A stretch of DNA of 64,000 nt from Pseudozyma flocculosa PF-1 (Eukaryota; Basidiomycota; Ustilaginomycetes; Ustilaginales; Ustilaginaceae): positions 861,759-925,758 of the forward strand of contig NW_006920869.1 of NCBI RefSeq assembly GCF_000417875.1, in the 5' to 3' direction. The notes under the pieces are model-generated. The model worked only from the letters and a program-made list of their open reading frames with translations. It did no database searches and was not told the DNA's origin. How positions within the stretch are numbered: position 1 is the first letter of the stretch; each line of letters starts with the position of its first letter. Of the stretch, positions 34,798 to 46,277 are shown one piece after another. The translations under genes and the position numbers were made by a program.

Positions 34798-35613
34798 CGC
34801 TCCGTCTTCGAAGTCCTTCATCGCTTGTTGTAATCAGTGGGACGCTATCTGTCGTACGGCGGAGCCTCAACCGATCGCAGCACAGCGCAAAACCGGCTCT
34901 CGAGGTCTTGACCCCTGTACCGCTTTCAGCATCGAAGGCACTCCGTGCGAGCCTTGAGGACGCGACGAGCTCGTGAACCTCCATGATCTTGGAACGAGAT
35001 GTCGGCGAGCCTGGTCCAGCCAGAAGCTTCAACCCTACCTGGAGCGCACTGTCCTCCCTGACGGGTGTCGGAGGTGCTCGACTTGCCGAACCTCGTCCCT
35101 CGGAGGCTTTGGTGTTGATGGCCTCCACAGCGACCCGTGTTTGCAGGCCTTTCGTAGCGAGGCCCAAAGCTTCCCGAGGACCGGGATCGGAAACCGAACG
35201 ACTCGCCCAGCCTGGTGCCCGCGGCCAAGGCTGGGTAGGCAGGCAGCCCGCGGGCACCCGCAGCCAGGCGGCGACTTCCTTTGCCACGTGTTTTTTCGAA
35301 AGCGAGCCGACTACTCCGACAAAGTGGCCGCGGTGTCGAACTGCGCGCATGCATGGCCAGGCCAGGCCAAGAGCCTGCCTCGGCAAAGTAGCCTGCGAGG
35401 CGAGAAAAGTATCCGGAGGCGTCCCAACCTCAAGACGTCGAATGGACAGGCCAGCGACGGGCGCTTGTCAGCTGACAGAAAGTTCGATCTGGAACCCGGC
35501 TTTGATCATGGAGGACTGGTTGATTCTTTGTGTGCGACGTATAGAGAGAAGTGGATCGTCTAGTGGCGACGGTACGGGCGATGGACGGGATGTCGAGTGC
35601 GTGCACCACTCCT
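34798..35613. other. Convergent 3'-3' intergenic region
   Basis: 816 bases between the regulator stop and the ABCG stop. Overlapping frames on both strands are Arg/Ala/Ser-rich and featureless; I call no gene. Confidence 0.5.
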
Positions 35614-38208
35614 TCACTTGCGGAGCGTCAGGGCGAGCCAGAAGAGAAGCCGGTAGACGACAATGACGATGACCCTGTTTCCGATGCGACGAGCCAAGTG
35701 CAGATGCATGGTCAGCGGGCTGGCGAGCTGAGGCGAAAGCGCACGCAAAAAGATAGATAGAGCGAGCTCACAGGATGAAGGCGTAGAGCGTCGTCGAGAT
35801 GCCGTCGAAGCCAAGAGAGCGCACGACCTCTTCGCCTCGCAGCGCGCATGCCTGACCGGTCTGTACGAGCGTCGAGGGCTGCGAGCAGAGGCACGTGTTG
35901 TCGGCCAGCGAGCCGCTGCACTTGAACACCAAGCCGGTAAAATCGTTCTTGACGAGCAGCTGGAATGCAAACGTCTCGTAATCGATGAAGTGAGCCCAAT
36001 ACTTCCAGAACGAAGGCAGAGTGCGGACGAAGTAGCCTGCAATGGTGTTGACAGGAGGGAGGAGTCAGCACGGACCGGTCTGCGCTGCGGTGTGGTTGTC
36101 GAGGGAAGATGCGATCTGGTGCTCACCCTGCACGACCATCCAGAATCCGTTGATGAAGGCGGCGATGGCGAGGGCGGCGACAAAAATCGGGATGATGGCG
36201 GCGATGAGCAGTGACTGGCACTCGGCCGCATAGACGCCGAGGAAGACAAAGGCGAGGAAGCGGAAGAAGGGCGTCGCTCCGGGGTGGAGGCCGACCGACC
36301 AGTATACGATCACGGCAAAGAAGACGGTGCAGATCGCGAGGAAAGCTGTCCAGCGTCGGAGGGGGCCATTCAGCCGACGTGTCAGCAGATGTGGTGTCAA
36401 CTCTGGCCTGGTAGCTCGGCGCTGCACTCACGAAGCGATGCGGCAGTGTTGGCGAGGACGTAGGGTGCGGCAGTGTAAAGGTTGTTCCGCTTCTCTCGCA
36501 TCAGGACAGCCCTCTCCTCGAGGAAGGAAGGGATACCAGCGACCGACATGAAGCCGAGGAAGGCGACGCTGCAGCAAAGCAAGATAGGGCCGGCGTACGG
36601 TCAGCGAGCGTGTACCTGATGGCGCTGGCGATCAGTTGCCGTTTACCCACCCGAAGAAGTGAACACTGAGGCGGTCGTTGATGCGGGCGTCCGTCTGAGG
36701 CATGTTGACCCACACCGTGGCCACGAGGACACCCATTCCAATGTACATGCCGAGACGAATGCCATAGGCCAGCAGATTGCGGCTGTAGTTGAGGTCTGTC
36801 GGTCGGGTGTTTGGGCTTCCGTCCGTTAGCCAGCGACTCGCGGATCAAAGTCAGAAGATCTTCAGGGCAGAGCACTCACAGTTCCTCTTCGTCAGCGTCG
36901 ATGTCTGTGCGGCCAGCAGGGCCAGGCCGGTCATCTTTGACCTTCGGAGGGGCCGCGCCGAGATCGACGAGGCAGCGATCGTCGAGGGCGCTCGCGGCTT
37001 CTCGTTCCCGACCTCGTCCATGTGCTCCTTCCACGCCTCGGCGAAGCTGCGGATGCGGTCCTGGCCGCGCTCGATGTCATCGCCGTGGAGAAAGTCGGTC
37101 GAGACGAGCGACATCATGTTGTCTGCGGGGTTGCTGTGCGTCGCGGTCGGATGGCCCAGTGCTGTGAAGTAGGCGCCAGCACCGAGGGTGCTGCCATTGT
37201 AGATGGTCTTGCCGCGGGCGAGCAGCATGACTGAGTCGAACTGGCTGACTGCGGAAGACGGGCGAGGGTTGCGAAGCATGTGTGGCAAATTGAGATTCAG
37301 CGTCGAGCTCAAAGGGCAGATGGACCGCTCGTCGCCGCAGCTCGGACTCACATGTCTCCCAGTTCGGGCTGTGGATCGTGCAGAGGACGGCGAAGCCGTG
37401 GTCCTTGGCCATCTGGCGGATGCATGCAATGACCTCGAGGGCCGTTGCGCTGTCGAGACCGCTGGTGGGCTCATCGAGGAAGAGAATCTGCGGCAAGGTG
37501 ACCAGTGTGTTTCCGATTGTGACCCTGCGCTTCTGTCCGCCGCTGATACCTCGCTGGATGGGCGTGCCGATGCGGTGGTTGGCGACATGCGACAGACCGA
37601 GCGAGCCCAGCGTGGCGTCGACTCGCTCGTCGAGCGTCGTCTGGTTAGCGGAAGGGTCCCTGTATAGAGGTCATGGACAGGTCAACGCGGCTCCACGCCG
37701 GTCGGGATCAGTCACGGCGCTGGCGATGGCATGCGAAGACAACTTGCCTGTCGAAACTCACGAAAGACGGGCCGAGTACTGGATCGTCTCCCTGACGGTC
37801 AGGGTCCCGAGCAAGGCGTCTTCCTGCTCGACGTAGCCGCTGAGATCGCGGACGCTGGTCGTGTCCGAGCCGTTGACTGTCAGAGTTCCGCTTTGCAGCG
37901 GCTTCCTGCCTGCCAGGACGTCGAGCAGGGTTGACTTGCCCGCGCCGGACGGACCCATGACTGGCGTCGGGTGAGGTGGAAAGGGCGGCCAGGTCAGCTG
38001 GAGCTCGACTTTGTGGCTGAGGAGGGAGGAAGGTGGGAGACTCACTGGCGAGCATCTGACCTCCCGAGATGGAGCCGCTGACGCCGTCGAGGAGGACGCC
38101 ATCGCCCTGCTTTTTCTTTGACTTGACCGTGAATCGGACGTTGTTCCAGCCGAAGTGGACGGGCTGTTCGGCCGATACTTTGCTGTGGTTGCTCTGGTTG
38201 AGATGCAT
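35614..38208 (-). CDS. ABCG-family half transporter (NBD-TMD)
   Basis: Nine exons: 38046-38208, 37762-37960, 37352-37659, 36880-37248, 36651-36795, 36432-36568, 36127-36345, 35772-36036 and 35614-35674; 621 aa, the standard half-transporter size. It exports lipids or small hydrophobic compounds as a dimer. Walker A GPSGAGKS (57-64), signature ISGGQKRR (159-166) and Walker [13 protein letters not shown] (179-190) are intact. The second half has six helices, including [22 protein letters not shown] and [20 protein letters not shown]. The Cys-rich loop before the last helix ([15 protein letters not shown]) is typical of ABCG2/White-like extracellular loops. Intron phases all agree. The last acceptor could instead lie upstream, adding about 15 residues ([11 protein letters not shown]...). 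The start could be further upstream if a 5' exon exists. Confidence 0.93.
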
Positions 38209-39397
38209 GCTGGACGGCTGCGTAAGAGGGGCGAGAGGGTGAGTGTTGTGGCCGGGAACGGGGACGACGGCAGAGACCTGAGTGGGCCACAGGCTGCTTA
38301 AGTACGTCTGCCTGAGCTTCTGCGCCCCCAGGATCCGACCACGGCGAGAGAGGAGATGGGCATGTAGCCGACGCCACAGAAGCCAGCGGGATGCTTCTAC
38401 GGCAGGGAGGGCCGCATAGCCGCTGCTGCTGCCCGTGTCTGTATGGGCCGACTCCTTGCCGGGCCGGTGTGTTTTGCATTCCAAATGGCAGGCGGGGACA
38501 TGCTGGTGCTGGTGGTGTCTGTGTTGGCGCGCGTGAGCGGAAGGCGGACGAGGGGGGTCACCGGTAAGAGGCAGGCAGGCGAGTGGCTGCACCAAAGTGA
38601 CCGCGGCAGGTCAGATCAAAGCATGGTCCGACGAAGTAGCCGCGCCAGGCCAGGCCACACAGCGCGGCAGACCCCCTCGTGCACAACAAGAATTCCTGGC
38701 CCGAATGTCGAATCCGAAAAAATGCAGCCCGGCCTGCCGCGTTGCTCACCAAAAACTTGCCGCCAGCGCTGGCGGCAGGCACCACAACATGCAAAGCGAC
38801 ATCCGCAGGACAGAGCCTCCCTCCTTGGTGGCAGAGGCGCAGCCACGCACAGACGCGGTCAGGGCCGCAGATTCTTCACGGTCCACAGCGCAACACAGCC
38901 AGCCATATCGCCGCCAGGCTAACGAGCGACCTTCTTCGAATTCGGATCTCGGGCCGGCTCGCAAACGAGGCGAGGCCGTTACGACCGCCGGGGCGCCACC
39001 GGACCGACGCCAACGGGCAGGTGGGTGTGCGGCTCACTTTGCTCGACGGGCCAAGAGGATGCCCAGATTCCACGGCTATAGTAGTATCGACGGAAGAGGA
39101 GCGCGGCATTCCGTTCTCGGGCGTGTTGACTCGCAGCGCGATTCAAGGCGCTGGGCCAGTTGCGAATTTGAGCACGTGTGGCGATGGTAGCACCGACTTC
39201 TCGGCTCTGGGGCAGAGAGGCAGGCATCAGCATCTGATGCTTTGGTGTCCGCACCAGCTTGCGGTTGTTGCAGATACCTCGAGGGAAAGTCACTTGGTCG
39301 AGTGGCCATTGGGATGGCGTGGTTTGGTGAACGAGAACAGATGAAGGATCATGCGGTCATGGGTCGCCCAGTCCGACATTTGGCGCCACCCTGTCTT
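38209..39397. other. 1.2-kb intergenic region upstream of the ABCG gene
   Basis: Contains the ABCG promoter and the 3' side of the 110-aa protein gene. Frames on both strands lack features. Confidence 0.45.
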
Positions 39398-39829
39398 CTA
39401 AAGCTCATCCTCGAGTCGAGAGATGGTCTCGCGCCATCCCAAGCTGTCGTATTCGTCCGCGCTAACCTCGACCTCGACCGTCACATGAGTCGGAGAGTTG
39501 CTGCACGTCAGAGTTGTGACGACCACCTCATGGCCCCAACGACCTTCCTGCAGCTCCGAATTGATCTCGAAGCAGAAGCCGTTAGCGTAGTGGGCCTGTG
39601 GAATAGAGGCGACGGGAAGGATGTGGCTTGCTCCACGTCAGGGAGCGTTTTGGAAAAGGGCATGCTTCGTCTGAGCACCTTCGACGATGCTCACCGTCGA
39701 GTCGTTGATTGTCGACCACGAGACACAGCCGTACTCCCTCAAATTCTGCAGAGTCGGATGCTCTCCCCGAAGCTCTTCCAGGCTCAGGACGTTTTGGAGG
39801 TGAATGCGGATGGCGGTTTTGGCTTTCAT
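39398..39829 (-). CDS. Unknown small protein, 110 aa
   Basis: Two exons: 39695-39829 and 39398-39595, with a GTGAGC donor and CACAG acceptor. I do not recognise a family. The ATG at 39829 sits in a strong context (TCCGCC before ATG). The spliced protein has a mixed-helix start (MKAKTAIRIHLQNVLSLEEL), then YGCVSWSTINDST joined to AHYANGFCFEINSELQ. A beta-rich second half follows (EVVVTTLTCSNSPTHVTVEVEV) and an acidic end (ISRLEDEL). The balanced composition and alternating hydrophobic pattern look like a folded domain, unlike neighbouring shadow frames. Neither exon alone would be recognised as a gene. The upstream frame is open to 40024 but Pro/Ala-rich, so a longer N-terminus is less likely. 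Confidence 0.62.
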
Positions 39830-40460
39830 GGCGGAAAGGCTTGTTGCTGCGACGGGAGCCCTGAGACCGTCGAGTCCGGAGAGAGGGGGCAGAGGTTGGT
39901 GATGTCGGTATGGCAAAAGCGGGGCCGACAAGTGGGCCAAGACGAGGCTTTGAGAGACAGGGGGCCTCTCAACGCCTTCTCCCTGCCTTGGATGGCCGCA
40001 CCGGCCTGCCTGCGCAAACGGCATGCTCAGCCTCTTGGCCGCAACGGAGGGCGGAGCCTTTCTTCAACAGCTGCGCTCGGCGCGGCGGGCTACGAGGTGT
40101 GCAGGTTGACTCAAACTCGAGCGTACGAGAGACAAAGGGGCCACGGAGGTCGCCAGAGCAGGCTGGAGCCCACCATTGATCGGCTGCAACAGAAGTCCAT
40201 AGCTCTGGCTAACGGGCCCTGGCTGCGCAGGCGGTCGATGCAGCGTGCGAACAGACAGGCGGGCGGGCGGAACCGCGGCCGGGGCGGAGCTGGAGCTAAA
40301 AGACCCCCGCTTTCAAATGAAGCCTACGGGCTTGACTTTTCCACCCTCTTTCCGCACCACCATCACCTCCATACCTCACGACGCCTACAACATCGTACTG
40401 CCGCGGTCATCCACCTTGCCACTGCCTCGCCCTACCACGATTTCGGGCCACCAGCGCGAC
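39830..40460. promoter_or_regulatory. Divergent promoter region, 110-aa gene / APH-like gene
   Basis: 631 bases between start codons. Just before the ATG at 40461 it is CACCATCACC- and CCT-rich. Confidence 0.45.
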
Positions 40461-42465
40461 ATGAGTACAGGCATCGGCAATGCGGGTAGCTACAAAAAGA
40501 GGCGGCCTGCAGAAATCGATGAGCTCGACATCAATCTCATTGAGCACATCGTCGAAAAAGCCATCGCAAAGGGGCCTGTCAAGGTAGCAGAGCGAGTCAG
40601 CAACGGTAGCAACCACATTCTATTTTGTCGTTTGCCAGAGCAGGACGGTATGTTCAAGACGATCCTTGAAGGCCGCAAACGGATGCCAAGACGCGCCACA
40701 GACACACTGAGCTCGTACATGGGTCTCCACGATCACTTCCATCACAGAGTCTTGTGCCATCGTACGCGTGCAGAACCACATGCACAGCTGTTCCATGGAC
40801 GCTCTCAACATTGCTCTGCCCACGGCTGACGCTCTTTCGAGCGACAACGGCATCTGCCAGTCTTCCACGCCCATCGGCTGGCTGTGTTCGGAGGTCTCGA
40901 CGATCGAATACCTAGACCAGCTCGCCTCGTTTCCTTTCAAGGTCGCGCCTGTCCTCGCCTACGACTTCCGCTCGAACGATGCCAATCCTCTCGGTCGTCG
41001 CTTCATGGTCCAGGCATACGTTCGAGGGACCACTTACAAAGAACAGCTGGGCATCAGGGGTGTCGGTGGACGTCGTCTGAGCGACCGGGATCTCGATCTG
41101 GGTCCGCTAGCTCGCTCTGCCTCCGCTGTCCAGCTTCAGCTTGCAAACCCTAAGTGGACAGCCGCGCTCCCGACACGCTCGGCGCCAGATGCGGTCCCAG
41201 GCACGCAGTTCCGTATCCAGTGCGACTATCTACAACAAGATCACTGCAGCAACGTTGACGAAGTCCGCAAGCAGGCTGCCGCCAAGAAAACATCTGCGGG
41301 CGAACCGCGCTTTTACGTCGAGCGTTGCAATGCAGCGCGGTGCCATCCATTCGTGCCGGTGCCGACCTACGAGCCCCCGTCCGCCGCGGTATACGGCGGC
41401 TCGTCTGCGGTAGAGTGGCTTGACGAGCGCTGGAAGGCTCTGCTCGGTGCCTGGCGCTGCACCGAACGCACTTGGCGCGAGCAGCAGAACAATCTAGCTA
41501 TGGACAAGGTCGAGGAAATCAGCAAGACACCCCCTATGATGCCGACACTTCATCCAAGTGGCGCCTCGGCATCGCGTCACCTTGTCGCCGACATCTATCA
41601 TGTTGTGAGCGAGTGCAGCGAAGCTACAAGCCAGGAGACGCTGGAGCACGCGGCCGCCTTCCATCTCAGATGCCTCGAAAGCTTCAACGAGGACATCGGC
41701 TCCATTGTCGACGAAGCTCTCGAGCTGCTCTCTGGCTCTAGAGATTGGCTCGACGAGATCTGGACGGCGCTGTATACCGATCCAAACACCGGGAAAGGGA
41801 AACCCTCGGCCGCGCCAGCCCAAGCTTCCACGTCGGGTCTGTCACTTAGGCATCCCGACTTCGCGCTGCGAAACCTGCTCTTCAGTGACGGCGTCAAGGA
41901 TGCCCCCGAAGTGATTGCCGTCCTTGACTGGACATACACGACTCTCGTTCCCTGGCCGCTTGCTCTGAGTCATGCTGCAGAGTTCCAGTTGCCGCCCATC
42001 TCGGTCCAAGACTTGCCTGCGTGGCACTGCCGCTCGTCGACGCCATCAGATCCGCGCTTCCAAAGGCCTCAAGAGGAGAAGGCGGCATATCTACAGGAGA
42101 ACCCAGGCGGTCACTACAGCGGTACATTTGCGTATCGCAAGCGGGACGAGCCGAGGCTGAATCTGCTCCTCGACTGGTCGCGCTCGCTGATGATGGAGCG
42201 AATCTCGGTCACAGAGCGTGCAAGCGGGATGGAAGCGGATAAGGAGAGGGAAGCTCGCTGGCTCACAAAGCTGAACAAACTCGAGGCTCTCTCCGACCTC
42301 ATCATCAAGTTTGAGGTGCTTGTTCAACAGGGAGATAGGTGGAGGCCGACACACAAGCGCTGGGCCCACAAGAAGTTGGCCCGAACCAGGGAGGCTCTCT
42401 ACGGCCAGGCCGAGACGATCCCTCCCGCTCTTGGAGAGCCCGATGGCACGGTCACCCGGACGTGA
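40461..42465 (+). CDS. Aminoglycoside-phosphotransferase-like (APH/choline-kinase fold) protein kinase
   Basis: Two exons: 40461-40647 (GTATGT donor) and 40748-42465; 634 aa. Large fungal APH-like families phosphorylate unknown small molecules or proteins. The splice restores the N-lobe, NGSNHILFCRLPEQ joined to DESCAIVRVQNHMHS. Next come the helix with IEYLDQLASFPFKVAPVLAYD and NPLGRRFMVQAYVRG. The catalytic Brenner-type loop is HPDFALRNLLFSD (H-x-D-x4-N complete), followed by the metal-binding VIAVLDWTY. An insertion of about 200 residues between the lobes, including a Cys pair (CNAARCHPF), is unusual. A long charged C-terminal region follows (ERASGMEADKEREARWLTKL). No targeting signal is seen. 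Function unknown; it could act in resistance or as a housekeeping kinase. Confidence 0.8.
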
Positions 42466-42693
42466 GAGCGTATCAGAAGTATGTGGCTCGCAACGTATCC
42501 CGACACCAGCATGGCACCGGGCCCAAATTCGATACGAAAAGATACGGCGAATGTGAATCATGCATGCAGGAAAGGGGGATGAGGCCGATCCCAGACGAGA
42601 GCGGCGCAGTCTCAACGCAGAACGCTGTGGTGGCCTATGACGGCCATTTCCCGGGCTGTGCTGAAGAGAGCCTGACGCAGCCAATCCATCCGT

Positions 42694-43500
42694 CTACAGC
42701 ACCCTGAACGCCTCTCCGGGCTTTGCGTACGTGACGTTGGTGATACCGGCTTCTGCCCAGTTCTTCTTGACCTGGTCGCTGCGCTCGGCAAAGTGAGCCC
42801 AAGAGTCAAAGTGCTGCGGCACGACAACGTCCGGCTTGATCTGCTGGATGAGCTCGACTGCCGCACGCGAGTCCATTGTGATGGGCTCCATGGAACCCTC
42901 GGCACCGACTGGAGCCTCGGCCCGGCCGAGGTTGATGAGGAGGAGCGAGACGTGCCATTTGTCCTTGACCTTGTACAGCTCGTCAAAGAGGATGGTGTCG
43001 CCCGTGTAGTAGATGGCGTTGGGGAGGCCGTCGGTCTCGCCGAAAGAGGGCGACTCGATCACGAAGCCGATGCATGCGCTGCTCGACTTGTGGACGCAGG
43101 GAATGGCCGTGATGCTGAAGTCTTTGCCGCCAACCTTGACCAGCTTGCTTTGCCATCCGCCCAAGCCAAAGACGTCGGGGCGAGGAGCGAGATTGTTTGC
43201 ACCATCGCGCGTCGTCAACACAAGCCTTCCATCGAGTAAGCGGCGACCGATCGTGTCGAGATTGTCGGCATGATCCTCGTGACTCAAGAGCACCGCATCG
43301 ATGTGGCCCAGCTTGTCGATGGAGAGGACCGGATCAGCGGTGCTTGTGATGGACATGCCCGGCATGACGGTGTACTCGTGGCCCGCGCCATCGAACGCCG
43401 GGTCAGTGAGAAACCGGACCTCATCGATCTGAAGAATCGCTGTGGCGGTGCCAATCAAGGTCACGGATACGGTAGTGCTGCCGAGCTTGCCGCCGACCAT
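42694..43500 (-). CDS. Metallo-beta-lactamase-fold hydrolase (UlaG/UPF0173-like)
   Basis: Single exon, 268 aa. An MBL-fold metal-dependent hydrolase of the lactonase/UlaG-like group; the substrate is unknown. Beta-strand start VSVTLIGTATAILQIDEVRFLTDPAFD, metal motif LLSHEDHADNLDTIGR (family form HxDHxDN), then second-half ligands in IYYTGDTILF and VVVPQHFDSWAHF. These motifs are in order and spaced as in the family. No signal peptide, so probably cytosolic. The start at 43500 is the first ATG. It opens the run of catabolic-type enzymes continuing rightwards. In such clusters a lactonase-type MBL enzyme can open ring-cleavage lactones (inference only). Confidence 0.9.
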   Translation of the reverse strand: MVGGKLGSTTVSVTLIGTATAILQIDEVRFLTDPAFDGAGHEYTVMPGMSITSTADPVLSIDKLGHIDAVLLSHEDHADNLDTIGRRLLDGRLVLTTRDGANNLAPRPDVFGLGGWQSKLVKVGGKDFSITAIPCVHKSSSACIGFVIESPSFGETDGLPNAIYYTGDTILFDELYKVKDKWHVSLLLINLGRAEAPVGAEGSMEPITMDSRAAVELIQQIKPDVVVPQHFDSWAHFAERSDQVKKNWAEAGITNVTYAKPGEAFRVL

Positions 43501-44018
43501 GTTTCGTCGATGGGATGGAGGATGTTGGTGCGCAGGAGGGCGTAGTCGAGAAGGGATTGCGGGCGTGGCGGCGAGCGAACCGCATCGCCTTTATGACCCT
43601 GCCGGTCTTGCACGGGGTAACTGGGGCCGCAGCGACTTGAACTGGTCGAGTGAACATGTCAGTTGCAAGCTCTGCGCCCTCTTGTCGCTCTCTGCGTTAC
43701 AGGATGAGTGATGGGAGAGTACCACGCTGTGCAGGCAAGGACCGTTGGGTGGCGAGACCTACGTGGAGCGTGAACGGCGGGCGGGCACGTCGGCGCGGTG
43801 CCTGCGGCCAGCATCGACATTAACCATGATGCCCTCCCACTCACACGCTCGCCTTTCTCAACCCTTTGCAGCGTTGCAGTGTATGATGATTCGGCACCCC
43901 TTGTCCTGCAATGATTTCACTGCCGACGTGGAGGGAGGACTCGCTCCACGCGCATGCTCTTCCGAGACGCAAAGTCATCAAGGGTCACTCAGGCGTCGTT
44001 GCTTTCCGAGTTCCTTCT
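43501..44018. other. Intergenic region, MBL promoter and fumarylacetoacetase 3' UTR
   Basis: 518 bases without a supported gene. Confidence 0.5.
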
Positions 44019-45728
44019 TCACGCCGCGTGTCTGGCCGACACGAGCTGACCAGTGCAGTCGCCGAAGCCGATCGTCAGCCCGTCCGCCCTTGTGGCCTGC
44101 GCTGTCATTCTGACAGTGTCTCCGTCTTGGATGTAGGTCCTCTCCCCGCCTCCCTCGAGCTTGAAAGCGTTACGGCCTCCCCACGTCTTTTCGAGCAGGC
44201 ACGCGGCAGGGTTCGGATCGCTCGCCTGTTGAGGAGGTGAGGTCGGAACGTGCTCAGTGCCCGTCGTTCGCTGCTCGCTCGACGCTCCATGGGGCAGCAC
44301 TTACCGGTCCCGAGATTGTCCCGGATCCAAGCATGTCGCCTGCATTGAGGTTGCAACCGCATGCCGCGTGGTGGACGACCATCTGACTGGCGGTCCAGTA
44401 GAGGTACTTGAGATTCGTCTCGGTCGTTGTGGTCCACTTGTCGGAATCCGAGGCTGAGAGGGCGGATCCGATGCCGCAAAGCGGGGGCAAAGACGGTGTC
44501 AGAGCCCGCCGTATGCCGCCGTGGAAGGCGCAGATGACGCCTAGCAGGCTCACCTTTGACGTCGACGGCCAGCGAGATGTCCCACTGCTTGCCCTCGCCC
44601 CTTTGGTCGAGATGTGGCAGGGGAGTGGGATCCTGGGCGGGCGAGGGGACGCGGAACGGCTCCAGCGCGCTCGTCTCGACGATCCAGGGGGAGACGGTGG
44701 TGCCAAAGTTCTTTCCGGCAAAGGGACCGAGGGGGACCATCTCATAGCCTTGGATGTCCCGCGCTGGACTCGCAAATGGCGAAAGCGGGTTGCGAGAACG
44801 GTCAGCCTATGGGTTCGCGATAGGAGCGAGTGGCCGGTAGGACGAGCTATGCAGACTCACCGCTCCAGTCGTTCATGATGAGCAAGCCAAAGATGCGTTG
44901 TTCGGCTTCTTGCAGTGGGATCGGTTCTCCCAGATCGTTGGGTTTGCCCTCTGTGCCTCCGCCGATGATGAAGGCCACTTCGAGCTCGTAGTCGACCACC
45001 TTGGAGGGGCCAAAGTGCGGCTTGGCGCCGGGCACCCGCATCTTGGAGATGCCGCAGGGCCGAGTGATTGGCGTACCGGACACGACGACTGAAGACGAGC
45101 GGCCGTGGTAGGCGATGGGGAGCTGCAGCCTGCGAGCCGGAAGGGAGTACGGGCCCAACAGAAGGGCGGATGAGCGGGCAGCAAAGCGCGGCCGCCTTTT
45201 CGAGAGCGCTCACCAGTTCTCGTCGAGCGGGCGGTCGTCGACGTTGAAGATGATGCGGCCGGCATTGATGGTGTGCTCTCTGCTGGCGCAAAAGTCGGTG
45301 TAGTCGCCCACCTTTACGGGGAGGTGGAGTGTGACGTCGTCGCGCGGGACGAGCACCTGGTGGCGAGCGGAGGGGTCGTCGCGAAGGAGGGCGCAGTGGC
45401 TACTGAAGAGGTGCTGGAGGAAGCTGCGAAAGGCGCGGTGGGTTGCGCTTGGCAGCGAGATGTAGTCGTTGAGCGTGGGCTGGGCAAAGAGGCGTGCGGC
45501 GGTGGCAGCGTCGAATGGAGGCGGGTGGGCGGACTGGGCGTCGAAGAGATGGTGCAGGCTAGTGAGGGCGGCGAGGTCGACGACGTGGCCTCCCAGAGCG
45601 ACGGCGGCTCTCTTGTCGGCGTGGTCAGACTTTGTCGAGATGATGGACCATGGCAGGTTTTCCAGCGGGAAGGGAGAGTCGGCGGGGTACTCTACAAAAG
45701 AAGAGAGGCGGTGCGGCGACGACGGCAT
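44019..45728 (-). CDS. Fumarylacetoacetase (FAH, full-length two-domain form)
   Basis: Five exons: 45214-45728, 44861-45129, 44554-44763, 44305-44453 and 44019-44225; 449 aa. It hydrolyses the C-C bond of fumarylacetoacetate at the end of tyrosine/homogentisate breakdown. Both the N-terminal SH3-like domain and the FAH domain are present. By comparison with mammalian FAH: metal Asp145 and catalytic His152 in [13 protein letters not shown], the [19 protein letters not shown] strand, acidic ligands in [19 protein letters not shown], and Lys in [20 protein letters not shown]-like GSGTISGP ends exon 4. The C-terminus [17 protein letters not shown] is usual. Splice sites are GTGAG/GTAAG and CAG throughout. 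No homogentisate dioxygenase or maleylacetoacetate isomerase gene lies beside it, so it may be a paralogue serving another pathway. Confidence 0.95.
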
Positions 45729-46277
45729 GGAGGGCTCTGCTGGCGGACGCTGTTGGTCAGGACGAGCTGAGACGAGGATTGCAGGCTCGATGGGGAAGGG
45801 GTTGCGCTCCCCGAGACCACCTTAGCCTTTGGACGTTGGCTCTTTTGAGCAAAGGTAGGGAAAAGTCGTAGAGGAGCCAGTGTAGTGGGTAGGCGAGACG
45901 TGCGGCGTGGTCCGGCGAGCTGGCGCCGAATCCCCACACCAAAAACGAAGAGCAGCAGAAGTAAGGAGCGGATGGCGCTCAAATAACCCGTGGCCAGCAA
46001 CCTGCATCGGCTGCAATGGGGGGCTGCACCACAACACTCGATCTACTGCTGAGGCCGCGTCCCCGCCCGGACTCCCCCCCTCCCCCCTCCCCCCTCTTCC
46101 CCCCACCTTTCGCCGTCTAGCCCACGGCAAAGCCGCTGGCAGCTCGAGCTGCTTCTGCTGCGCCGGTCATCATGGCGGTGCACCTGCCAAGGTTGCTGTA
46201 TGTATTACGCCCAGTTTGGACCAGAGAGGGAGCTTTTATGTACAACGAGCCCTGCCTGGCTGCCTTCGTCGATGCAG
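45729..46277. other. Intergenic region with C-rich tract
   Basis: 549 bases upstream of fumarylacetoacetase and downstream of the FAD monooxygenase stop. A long C-rich stretch at about 46070-46105. No gene seen. Confidence 0.5.

Noticed and set aside
34973..35666. About 200-aa frames downstream of the regulator
   Set aside because: Overlapping frames in three phases with no features; region is between two 3' ends.
44019..45728. Fumarylpyruvate hydrolase of a gentisate route
   Set aside because: The protein is the full-length two-domain fumarylacetoacetase with its N-terminal domain, unlike short fumarylpyruvate hydrolases.
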